Shown here: positions 1 through 12,700 of the stretch, one piece after another
Position numbering within the stretch: the first letter of the stretch is position 1
Layout of the letters: every line of letters starts with the position of its first letter
Assembly: GCA_018806985.1 (NCBI GenBank)
Contig: JADANN010000359.1
Location: 930,001 to 994,000, forward strand
DNA length: 64,000 bases
Origin: Angiostrongylus vasorum
Taxonomy: Eukaryota > Nematoda > Chromadorea > Rhabditida > Metastrongylidae
Direction: 5' to 3'
Position numbers and translations under genes: made by a program
Notes under the pieces: generated by a model
Seen by the model: only the letters and a program-made list of their open reading frames with translations
Told to the model about the DNA's origin: nothing
Databases searched by the model: none

Positions 1-739
1 TCGCATAATACCCTACCGTAAAAAAATTGTAGTAGGTGGTAAATAAAAAGTTAATATCATAGATTTACTTTATCGTCGGGCTTCTTTATGATTTTTTCCT
101 TCTTAATTATTTCATATTCTTCATGTTGTTTTCGGGTAAAGTTCTCTTTTAACAAGTTTTCATTAATATCTTTTTTCTACGCGTTGTTCTCAACTGCCAG
201 AAAACTCACACACATCCCAAACGACCGTAATCCTCAGTGAACGAATGAACGAGGAAAGTCTTTGTTCCTTTTTACTACTTCATAGTAAATAGTAGTGCAA
301 AAGGCTCGGAGTTAACTGTTTCACCAGGGATACGCTATACTTTAAATTCCTCTAAGCAAATGCAACGATGCTAAAATGCATATTTGACCTGTGCTGTAAC
401 TAAAAGGGCTCTGTCGATGAACGACCCCATGGTTTTACTCCTTCAGATAAGCCTCGCAACCGTGCACCGATCTCAGAGGTGTAGCGGGGGTGGCAGGATC
501 TAACCAAAGGTCGTATACAGCGTAGGTGTTCCTAATTTCTGCACTAAACGTACCCCTTTACTACTACGGTGTAATATAAAAGTTCAGCCTTTAAGACCGC
601 TCGAAGAGAAGAGAGGAGAAGAGAAGAGATAGGCGAAATCGCACACCTAAGCTTTGCTAAATGAATAGGGGAAACAAAAATGGGAAAGGATCAAACGTGA
701 AATAAACCCGTTCGTTAATCACTGTATGACGCTATTCAG
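1..739. other. 5' flank of dat-1-like gene, no gene seen
   Basis: No supported exon or recognisable repeat was found in this stretch. It contains a short purine-rich GAAGAGAGGAGAAG-type run near 605-630. It lies directly upstream of the first recognised dat-1-like exon, so promoter or earlier 5' exon sequence may be present, but nothing specific can be assigned. Confidence 0.3.
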
Positions 740-3700
740 ACAGTCTAGATGATCATGATCGTTCAAATGGAATGGCGAAGGATACAATGATTGAATTAGT
801 ACCGAGATTGAAAGAAAATGAAAGGGAAACGTGGTCCTCAAAGGTGAGCTAGCAGTTTACTTGTGGAATTTTTCGATGAAGAAGATGATGGATATATCAA
901 GAGCGCACAAACTGATAATGATCAGTCATCGTCATCAGCCCATGTACTCTTGATAAGCAGACACGAGATTGGTAACACATGATTTATTCCTCGAAAGGCT
1001 AGTGTTTAGACACGCTTCATCTTCCTTTAATCTTGCAGATCTTATGCTTTGTGAAACTCTAGCGGAAACGCTAAAAAAACCTAGATTTTTTATAGCGATA
1101 CCATGGAACAGCCCAGGTCGTCAATTGGCTCGAAATCCCAAGAATGATGATCTATGCAGCATACAAAATTGCGCGATTTGAACTAATGAAAGAGGCTGTG
1201 GTCGCATGAGTTCACTTATGGGATATGTGATCTTTATAAAGCGTGCGAGGAAGAACATGTTGGTGAAACCGCTCAACCCCCGCGCCTCCGCATAAAAGGG
1301 CTCCAAAAGGGGAAACTTAAAGTGGTAGAGAACACTCCACAAGGCACGGGCACAAAAATATAGCAGAAGCCATTTTTAAACTAAAGTCACTATCCTCATA
1401 TAGGAATCTAAAACGTTAGTGAGTAATACTTTTGAAACTTTTCGAATAAATTCGAAAAGCCCAGAAATGAGCTGCAGGGAGGACTACCTTGTGATGACAA
1501 AGCCACCTCGTTTCCACAATTTAGGGTTTTTTGACCTGACGCAGGCGTACTGATCAGACATGCAAACTGCACGTGGCTACTCCTCCTCAATATTTTAGAA
1601 ACAAAAAAAACGGCGAATGTTTTGAAGAAGTTGGCTACCGTGAAACTGGAATATAGGGTTTTGAGTTTTCTCTGTTATGGCTACAAAAGTGCTAGAGTGA
1701 GTAGATTGTGCTTAAATTTGACCCTTCCCATTCTCTTAAGAACGCGAGTTCTGCCAAGATATTCGCCATTGTGGGATAAATACCGTACAGCCTTGCGTCT
1801 TCTTATCAAAAACACACTTCCTCATTGATCTGCGCTGACCTTCGTAAAAAGTCATTCTTGGGAATTAGAACTGCATTCAGTTGTCTCCCAGAAAGTGCAG
1901 CCAGAGATAGTAAATGAAGAGAAAAGTTTTTTAAAAAATTCGTAAGCATGTAAAGGATGAAAGCCCGAACTGTTCGATAGGCTTTCCTGCGTTACTGGAA
2001 TGGAACAGTCTTTATGATCCTCCGCACCACTTATAGTCAGAGCTACTTTGATCGGTGTACTTCAATTGAGAAACGAGCTGCAATAAAATTATTTCACTTC
2101 CTTCTCTAGCTACACATTTCATCGGCGTCGTTCTTTTCTTGCAGAGCAACGTTGTAGATCTAGACAAAATTATAATATTCTTTAATACGAAGCACTCAGT
2201 CGGGTGTCGGTCTGAAGGCCCTACTGGCCAGGACGACACGGAGACCATCATAGTTCTTATATTACCACGATCATGAACGCGACAGTGTCCAAAGTGGAGG
2301 GAGTGCACCATCTGGAAATTATTCTTCATCTCAAAGAACAGAAAATTCATGAAGGAAACCTTTTGTTAACGTGAGTCCTGGTAGTGGATTTCATTTTGAT
2401 TTCGGCTTAAAATTTTTAATCCAAATCCATGTTCACTACCCTTTTCTAATCTGGCGTTGAAGTCTGTAAGGATGCTAAACCACTTTTCGTTGCAAATTAC
2501 TTCCTTTAACGCTTAATTCGCCTTCATCAGTTGCACTGAGCTGCAGGTGACGGTTGACAATACCTATCTTCTTTTTCGCTATAGAAGCTGGAGAAGTAGG
2601 ATCGCCGAGCGAGAAAAATGGGTGTCGCATAAGTCAAAGTGATGAGGACTGGATAGGCAAACGGTAAAACCTTCACCACTGCCATTCCGTGATGAAAACC
2701 TTTTTCTGCGAATAACAGAGATTCGACATTTAATTCGCCGTGTGAACCATTCCATCTTTAGATTTTTTGTGACCGATCACGTGAAATCTGAACTGGGAAA
2801 TTGAGTGAAGATCAGGGGACGCCTATAAACATTGCTACTGGTGCAGTTTGTGCGGAACAAAAAAAATAGTGTCCACCGGACGTCATAGTCATGTTGCTTT
2901 CATTTCAGTGTCCATTACATCCTTGGAACCCAAGATCTAATCACTACATGGCGTTTTTTAGGACGTGGGCATAAGCAATCGATAGCCGTTTTGGAACAGA
3001 GTGATTTTTTTTGGACACATCATGCACGAACCAACATCACATACTGTGCGGACTCCAGCACTTCTTCCTTTCGTTTAGTTTCTTCGCAGTTATACCGCAC
3101 GATGGTTCTTTCAACTTTTTGAACAGAGTTCGACGGATGCTTGAGAAATTTTGATCTTCTTAATGTCGTTGAATTTCGGGCGGAACGATTCTTCTTCGAT
3201 TACTAGGATAGCAGTGCTAGAACATTATCAGACCTGCACAAGCGTGCGCCATCTTTTGGGGAATGGAAGGAACAAGGTGACGCGAAAACTGGTCTGGTAC
3301 CAAATTTCAGGCCCTGAAAAGGTAGCGGAATGGGGGGGTCATCGTCGAACCGCAGTGCTTTACTCGTGTTGAACAGCATCACTACTACAGGACTGCCGGC
3401 CCTTTAGCAACGGCGATTTCTAAACGACTTGTTAAGTTAATCGCAATATGATATCGAAGCATTAAAAATGCTTGGTGAACGTGTTATTTCTTCTCGCGCA
3501 ACATTGTCAATAACGTTATGGTGCACGGTTTTCTACAAAACCGATTTTTCAGGTGGACTTTTTGCTGTCAGTTGTTGGATTTGCCGTTGATTTGGCAAAT
3601 ATATGGCGATTTCCCTACCTTTGCTTCAAAAATGGAGGAGGTAAAAGTTTTGGAGGTTGTTAGTGATATTTTACTTCAAATACTTCTCAAACGAATACGC

Positions 3701-6700
3701 TTAAAGCGTAATCTGGCGCTTGCCAGCAAGAATATCTAACAACTATTCGATCGTTTGATCCCATAAAAGACAACCAAATCCTAAAACTATCGGACATTTA
3801 AAAATGCCTACCCTTTCTTCAAACCCAAAGTGCACTTTTAAAGGTGGGCATGCAAATGTTTATAAATTCAAAAAGCAACCTAAGCTTCACCTTTAGTCCT
3901 CACCCATTACTCCTCAAATGTGCTGGCAAACTGCGAAGAGATTCTTCTTCGTCTCGATGCGGACTATCGGACTCGGATCATCGGCTTTGGTGAAGACCAA
4001 GACGTCGAAACATTAGCCGAATAAAAGTTCTTTATCAACCTCGTGTAAGCTTGTGAAAGAAAGAATACATGTTGGTTAGTAAAACCGGGGTTAAAGGAAA
4101 GTCGGTTTTGAAATATTGTTTTGCTGTTTGCTAGCTGATAATGATACCATTTTCTGCGGGATGGATTGTCTGGGAAAAACAAGTTGTTATCACCGGACAA
4201 TCACTGCTATCAGCCATCAGCATTCTGTGTAATAAAGCAGAAAGCATAACCGAGTAAGTATGCGTCATTCGAGAGATGATTCGCTGAGGAAGACCCGACT
4301 CGATACGAAGGCGAAGACGCCACATCGGGACAAAGAAGAACCGTGAACTATCGGACCTGGATCATCGGCTGTGGTGAAGACGAAGACGTCGAAACGTTAG
4401 TCGAATAAGAGTGTTTATCAACCTCGTGTAAGCTTGTGAAAGAAAAGAATACATGTTGGTTGGCAAAACCGAGGTTAAAGGAAAGTCGGTTTTGAAATAC
4501 TAAACGAAGATCGACTTTCTATTAAACTCGGCATTGATCAAATAGTTTTCGATATTCTTGTTGAGCAAACACGAGGTGTTACTTTGTTCTTTATTCCGTT
4601 AAAGCTGAAGTTTCGGCAGTATCACGTTCTTCAGACTTAGTGGGAGTACTGAGGAAGAACATTGGAAGACGCGTAATAAACGGCTCTGAAAAAGGCGATA
4701 GTGCCGAAAGGTCGGCTTTAACGGAAGAAAAGATAAAGTAACACCTCGTGTTTGCTCAACAAGAATATCGAAAACTAAACGAAGATTACAACCGTACTGA
4801 AAACAAATTAGCTTCTTGGCACATTCACCGCTTTTTATACGTATTCCACTAGGTATTTCACATGGAGATCAACCGCACAGAGTTCACATGGATAGGTAAC
4901 ATGCGGTGCTGTCACACTAAACTATCAGTCTTAAATACTGGGTGAGATAACGCATGCCTTCTGGGAATAGCTGTGTTTTATTCAGGGGCATTCCTGATAC
5001 CGTACTCATTGATGGTGTTATTAGCGGGTATCCCATTATTTTACATGGAACTCTCACTGGGTCAGTACTATCGTAAAGGAGCGATCACAACATGGGGACG
5101 AATTTGTCCACTATTTAAAGGTACGATGTTTGCCAATTATGGGTAAAGCAAATGTTTTTTTAATAGACGAGTGGAAATGGGGAAGAGCAGTAGATGTAAT
5201 TCGAAATTACTGCTCCAGTTCTTGAAGTGTGGAAATTCGTGCCAATTTTTTTCAAGTAGCTTTCAAGTGTAAAAAGAGTTGAATTACTCTACAATTTTTT
5301 TTGGAAGCTGGTTCAAAACCTTCTGGATTACCTGGTGTCTCTACACCTTTTAAATTCAAATAAGCTCTCTGGTATTTTAGTTATGCATTGTTTCAAATCA
5401 AGCCCGTCTACTGCTCGTTTCTATGTTTTATCACCGTTTGATCCGAGAAAAGGCTCAGACCTCCTTTGGCGTTCGTAATGCATTAACTTGAAAGAGTTTG
5501 TTCGTATATCTTTCTCCTTAGGTAAATCCTATAGATTTGAGTGGGAAAAAAATGAGCATTTCGAAAAGAACGAAATGAGTGCCTTTACGGATGATTTTCG
5601 ATTGCTTCCTAAGTCTTCTCTTTTTCTAAAGGTATCGGCTATTGTGTGATCATGATTGCGTTCTACACCGATTTCTTCTACAATGTGGTGATCGCATGGG
5701 GTTTGCACTATCTGTACGCTTCATTCTCGATAAATCTACCGTGGGCCAACTGCAACAACTCCTACAACAGTCCGGCTTGTTACGAACCACAGTAAGACAT
5801 AGAAATTTTCCTTTGTATGGCCATCCAGTTATTCTTACTTTTATAGTGTCACTTACTGATTATCAAGATGTTGGATGATCAGCATGATGTGTCCAATTTT
5901 ACATCGTGAAGGTTTCAGGGCGTTTTTGGCCGCTGTAATTTTTAATGGGTGTTCTATGTATTCTTAGACTTCGAAATTTGCCCTTGTATTCTTTTTATTA
6001 ATTTACTCACGTTTTTTAGTCCAATCATACTTGTAAACATTAAAAAAACTGTTAGACAACAAGCACGAAAGTTGGGGGTACACATGGGGACGATTTCCAT
6101 TCTAGCCTCAGTTGCTTCAAAAGACTGGAAGATCGATAAGTGGACATACGATTTCAATGATAAACGAAAAAAAATTCTCCAAGGAATATGCAACTAGCTG
6201 CTTTTACGGAATATAGTAGAGAGCTGTTGTGGCTAAACGACGCTTATCCAAACCAGGTTTGTATTACAAGAAGAAGAAGCCCACTATTTGGTAGTCGGAG
6301 ATCGGCGTTGTCCACTGTGTCTTCCTAAACGTAACGACATTATGACAGTACTGGAATGCGTTGTAGGCAAGAGGAAGCAGAGCTCAGAGGGTAGTTTAAA
6401 AAATAGCCTTCATTAGTCAAAAATGCTCCAGACGTTTTAGTCCGAAAGCTGAAGTAAGCTGAACCATTTGCAATGCGAAACGCTGCCTCGTCAGACTCAT
6501 TCCTCGGCCGGAAATTCATCAACGGTTTACCACTTCCTCTAATAGCTGTACAACTTCCCTTTTTCAGAAATGATAAAAAAGCAAATCGTAAATGTTTCCA
6601 ACGACTTTGGCCGATCTAGGGACCCAAACTTTTATGTGGATTGGTTCACAAAATCTGTGACAAGTTGGCAAAAATGGGTTATGATGACAACATTCATTGG

Positions 6701-9700
6701 AATGACAAGAAGTCCTCACTTTGAATAGAAGCTTTTAAGCAGTTGTAAATATTTGATCTTAGTTGATTTTCGTACTGAACAACCTAAATGCCGAAGAGAA
6801 GCGTCACTAATTAGTGAGCAAGACTTGTATTTGAAATGCCATAATAATGATAAGAGGAAATTTTTGGCAATATTACTTACAGTGATCGATGATTTCAGTT
6901 GGAGCGACGGGTCGTCGAAATGCCGGGAACCTGTGATCAGCAACTCGTCACGGATTTCAGCGGCTGAAGAGTATTTCTAGTTGGTGCCCACCGTAGTTTC
7001 TTTCCAGGTCTATAATGAATGTGGAACAAAAAAAGAACACTATAGCTTCTAACTACTGAGCCGTCTGCTTTACCCTCTGGTTGTGAGGTGTCCTTAGAGA
7101 CAAACAGTGAGAATTTATCGTCCCGGCAGGGTCACACCAACTGGGAAAAAATTTCGAAATTTCCATTCAACTGCGCAGCTAAGTGAAAACTTTTGTCGCT
7201 GAATATCTTGAAGACTTAAGCTTGACTTTTTTTCGTCTTGAAAAGAATAAAAATAAAAGCCCCACTGCTAAATGCCTGGTGCTCTCATTTCTCGTTAACG
7301 AGCCATGACCACTGAGCACCTCAGGCACACTGATATGGGAAAGTAGAAACTCAATGAACAACTGGACCACAGGTGATGCAAATAAAAGAAGCTTTCATAG
7401 GCTTCATACACAGATTGCATTTAAACACCAACAAAATTCGCTTAGTAACGTTATCCAGCTACGTATTTTTTAACTTGCAGATAAATAATTAACCATTTAC
7501 CCCGTTGTTCCGTTTTCGGCGAACGGTTCCCCGTGTATAAACCACTCGAGGCGTTACAGTGGAATCGCATAGCTTGTTGTGCTCACCTTAAGTAGATCTA
7601 AGACTTATTTCTTACAAGAGGCCTCAGCCCGAATCATGTGCAGCATTTCCATTTCACTTGAGCTTTGTAATGTTCCGCCACAAGCCTAATAGGTAGGCAG
7701 ATTCTGAACCCATTAGCGCCCCAACCCACACATATCGTCTGCAAATGACTTCCACTAGCGGACTCACTGTGTAACCACATAAACTGAGGATGGCAACTGG
7801 TTAAAACAGACAAGACAAGAACTTGTTATTTACGTTTTTAGCCCTCCATAAAATGTTTAAATTGTTATAGTGTCGCCTGAAATATCTGAGTTAGGATGAA
7901 ATGCATTTACGTTTAGTTAGAAAGTCTGTTTTACATAGGTTATAATATAAACAAATTTTCACACAAGACTTCTCCAAAGGAAGCCTAAAATGGTACAAGA
8001 AATTTGAAGGGTAAAGCAATATTTGGATGCCTAGTATAGTACGGTGAAAGACAAACTGCCTTTGCTTTTCTTTCTAGCAAAGGTTTTCTTGGATTGCATG
8101 CGCCTGGAGACACCACATCCCATGTAGCGCGGAGTCTCGACAGTTTGGGAGAAATCAACTGGCAAATTGCAGTAAGTCTAATCGACTATGTATTTGTAAA
8201 AGTATTTGGAAGTATAAAGCGTTGAAACGTTCGGCGTTGATAATCCTTTAGAGGTGCACCACGCACACAACTTCATCAAGTATCCTTAGAGGTGATTGAA
8301 TGCATGTCAGATTTATGCAATGAGTTGCCTAGGCGAACTGTTCTATCATATCAGTGCGTTTACCCTTCCAAACAAGTCTGATCCGATTTTGTCCAGTATA
8401 CTGTGAAAAAATCTAATGAATTATCGACAGTAGATGGAAAAAAATATATGAAAAAAGAAAACGTGTAGATGAGAATAGACCAGTGACCGAAACGATGCTC
8501 GAATTACCTAGGAGTGAGCTGGCTAGAAGAGTTCTAATCAGGAGCTCGTGAGAGTAGACGAGCTGACCGCCTGTATTACCAGGCATCTTAATGATGGCCC
8601 TCTACCCTGTCTAAAAAGTTGTCTTCTAACAACAGGACGGCCTTTCAAAGTTATTTGATGGTTATTTCTCTTCAAATCTGATTTCTAGATTTGTTTGGCG
8701 ATTGTGTATCTGATTTGTTATTTTTCCCTGTGGAAAGGAATTGGAATGAGCGGAAAGGTGAGCATGAATATTTTTTAACAATGTGTTTCAGTTCACAAAA
8801 AAAGCGGCAGTCGTAGTCAGTCTGCTTAACATCAGTGGTTATTAAGCCATTTTAATCATAGTTCTGCTCATGTTCAAGCTGGTTTGCACTTCTAAGAAAT
8901 CTCACGCAGGTCAGTTGAGAAACACCAATTGGTGTGTTTATATTGCTGAGCTTACACGAGGTTGATAGAAATGTTTATTTGGCTAACGTTTCGACGTCTT
9001 CGTCTTCATCAGAGCCGACGATCCTTTCGATGGTCCACAGTCGTTCCTCTTCTCGATGTGGCGCCTTCGTTGTCGTACCGAGATGGATATTCTTCGGTGC
9101 AACACTGCACGAGTGAGGGTATCTCACCCTGCGACTCTTTTATACAGGGCGTTTGTTGTTGATATCATTATCCATTCATAATAAATTGTCTCTCGTCTAA
9201 CATCTATACCAACCTCGTGTAAGTTCAACAATAGAGACACATGCTAATTATTATAGTTCCAAAGTTAAATGACGGTTGGTTTCAAAAACCAATTGGTGTT
9301 TTAAACAAGGACATCTCTATTTGTGAAATTGCGTTTTTTTTGCGCTAGACGGTGCCTCAAAATTTCTACAGCCCAGCACGAAGTAGTGCTACTGAAGGCA
9401 GCATTTGATAACAGCTAACCATCGACTACTGAAAGAGGTGAGGTAAGATAAAGTCGACGTCGCTTCGTAGACTGGAATGCAAAAAAAGCACAATCTACGT
9501 ATATAATCTACAAAATCGTTAAAAATCACCAGAATTTTCACTTTAAGTCCAAAAAATAAACCTTAGTGGTGCGTGTTGATACGGAACTAGAGGAGACAAG
9601 CGACCAATGAAGAACGTCGAGAAAGCATGGTTAAGGTATTGCTGACAGAAAAAAATCGTAGAGGAGTATAAAAAAGGATCATATTCTGAAAGTGGATGAA

Positions 9701-12700
9701 TGTTTACAAGTAATCTTCTGAAATTTTGTCTTACATGGATCTTGATGAATTAGTTGCCTACTTGGACACTTTGACGACTTTTCATCACGAGTTGTCCGGA
9801 CTCCAGCACATTTTAAATTTACTTCTTTGCCTCACTATCGTCGTCCATGGTAGTGGTTTGATTTCAGCGTAGTGACGGGTGCGAGTCTCAAACCGTGATC
9901 TGTTAAACAACTCTACCTTCGAGTACAGCTGTTTTGCTTTAGTTACGAACACGTGAGACTAACTTGTATGTGGTCGCCCTTGGAGACTCCTGTATCCTTG
10001 TGGAACCCATTGTACAGTTCTTTTCGTGCATCTATCGCCTTTACAATATGTAGCTTTTTTGTTTGCTGCCTATTATTTTTCATGGTAGGGTGTTATGTAA
10101 GATGCAACGTCAATGATGGAGAGATATTTGCCGTACTTGGACTTCAGACTGGGTTCGAACCCGTGTTTACCCTTTTCGAGGGCTCGCTACCACTACACCA
10201 CTGAAGTCTGGTTCTGTCTTTTTCTTTTTATCCCTAACCGTGCCACTAGCAATCACCCATCAACGAGTCTGATCGGAGAAGCACAAATCTTCATTGAACC
10301 CAGATAAGCTGAGAGTGTCTAAATCACAATGTCGGTCGTCTATTCTTCTCATTATATAATCGCCCCATCTATGTTTCGCTATTGTATAGTCTCCCGGATT
10401 CCGAAGATGGAGCAGGTTTCAAAGATCTCAGCTGCAAATTCCGACTAGACGTTGTGAGTGCCGGTTAAATTTGAGAAGACACCGTTCAAGTGCTTCGTGT
10501 GTGATGCGCAGTTTCTTGACGTGGTTAAAGTATCAGCTCACGTCTGTACTGCATAACAGAGTGTTTGGAGTATTGTTTAATCGAAAGGTAAGCTTTGATT
10601 TCCGAGTACTTTAGTTGGTCAGTGGATTCTTTGAAAGGACCGGATGTGGCCCCAGGTACGAGGTGGGTTCTGTAATTAGAGAACCACCCAGTTCGACTTG
10701 TTCACATTCGTTCCATTCGTTCTTCGTGAAGTGGAAGTTCTTCCAATTTATGCGTAGTCCGGTCTCTTTTCCCGTTTCGCTGATCTCATTGGTCTTCGGT
10801 TATGTTTCGTCGGTACTCCTTGAGAAGAATACAGTGTCGACGACGAAACATAGGTTTTCGACAGCAACTTTCCATCAGCCCGTGTGCATTTTTCACTCCA
10901 ATCGAGAGACTTTACGATGGCGCTTTTTCTAACCCTTGTTGCTACGGGCATGGTAAGGAGTCGATGATTGAAGAGCTGTATTTTCGTGTTGCAGTTGCGA
11001 TAACAGTCAAATAGAGTTCTTATGTAGGACGGGTCCATTCAATTGATTTGATGAGTTGATAAAGGAAATTGAAAAATATCTTGATGAGCCGCCCAACAAA
11101 ATTCACCGTTAAATACGATGAGCATACGAGATCCAGAAAACGATCAAATATCGCAGAGTGAAGTCCTCTGCGATTTTTTGATGCATTCTACTTTCTTCCC
11201 TACAAAAATAGTTCTTCAGCAGTTCTTCTTTTTAGGATTTATTTCCTTTTTATATTTCGATTCGTGTCTTTTCAAAACATTTCTAACTTGTCAGTTTGGT
11301 TTGTCATGTCCCTAAATGAGTGATGTCAGCTTCGCTAGTGGTTTAGAGCTGACTGGCATCGCAATTGAGAACTCGTTCTGAAGAATGTTCGAGTTCTATC
11401 TGACAAAAAACTATATATTGCCTCTGTGATGAGGTTTTACAGGTTGTTTGGTTCACGGCACTCTTTCCGTACGTCGTGTTAGGCGTGCTGTTCATTCGTG
11501 GAATCACACTACCAGGATCCGAAATGGGCATCGACTACTATCTGCGGCCTAATATCGAAATGCTCAAGGTTGGATAAATGCTGAATTGAAGTATTTTCTT
11601 ATTCATCACTTCATTCTATGCCTATTTAAATACATAACTGACCATATTTCACAGTTCGAATGGGAGCTAGCACGTTAAACATTAGCTAATGTCTCCTTCC
11701 CTGACCAGAAACGAGAGTTGCTGTTACAGTCTTTATTCCACAATAGCCAACACTTCAGCACATTTCGCTTTCCTCAGTCATTTTCTGTAAGTCTAGCACT
11801 TTCTGCTGGAGATAAGATGCGCAGAGCTTTCACTAGTGAGAAGTGTCTCTTCCGCTTGTTTCCTTGCCTCACATTTTTCATCCATGCAGGTCGTGCGTCT
11901 TGTACGTGGCTACAGGTACAGCTTACGGAGTGACGTGTTGAAGATTCGCTGAGAACGGTTTTCTTTATAATGTAATGATATCCTACTAGAGCGCTCGGAG
12001 ATCTTCTGCCATTAGTCGACGTACCGATTAAAGGCGATGTAGTCGATGACAAGGTAAAGAATTCAAGGCGAATCCAGCGTACAGTATGAAAGATTCAGAT
12101 GCTTTGAAGTGGAAGCTATACGAGAAGGAGGATCCAGACATAGAAAATGAGGTACCAAAGACGGAAAAATTAAGGACACTTTCAGTTGGTGGATAAAGAA
12201 ACACAATTTTCACACGTGTCATAAGCACACATTTGCTGATGCACTCACGTTTTCTTTTTCTTTTCTGATGGCAATTTCTATTAGACAACACCTCAAAAGC
12301 GATGTCAACAGCCTCAAGTCTTAGAATAACGACTTACCGCGAATATCACTTGGTTTCGGCGCAACTTCAAAAAAGCCGCCTTTCCAAGAACTTTAAGGAT
12401 TTACTGTTGACAAGAGTAACGGAAGAGATCAATTTTTAGAATCCATCGGTCTGGCAGGATGCTGCAACACAGGTCTTCTTTTCGTTGGGTCCAGGTTTTG
12501 GCGTTCTCATGGCTTACTCATCTTACAATGATTTCCACAACAACGTTTACATGTGGGTTGAATGGAATAGAAAATCGAGTTATGGAGGTTTAACGGTATA
12601 TCATACTATGCAGACAAAATTGTGTGGTTGTCATCTTGTTGAAAATCTCATGAATTTCGCATCCATAAAAAATAGATTTCTCATTTTGAAAGAGGAATAA

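Noticed and set aside
3151..3372. Candidate N-terminal exon for dat-1 ending ...GNGRNK or ...SGPEK in phase 0
   Set aside because: The stretch at 740-843 ends RETWSSK in the right phase with a better donor and a family-like sequence, so this one was dropped.
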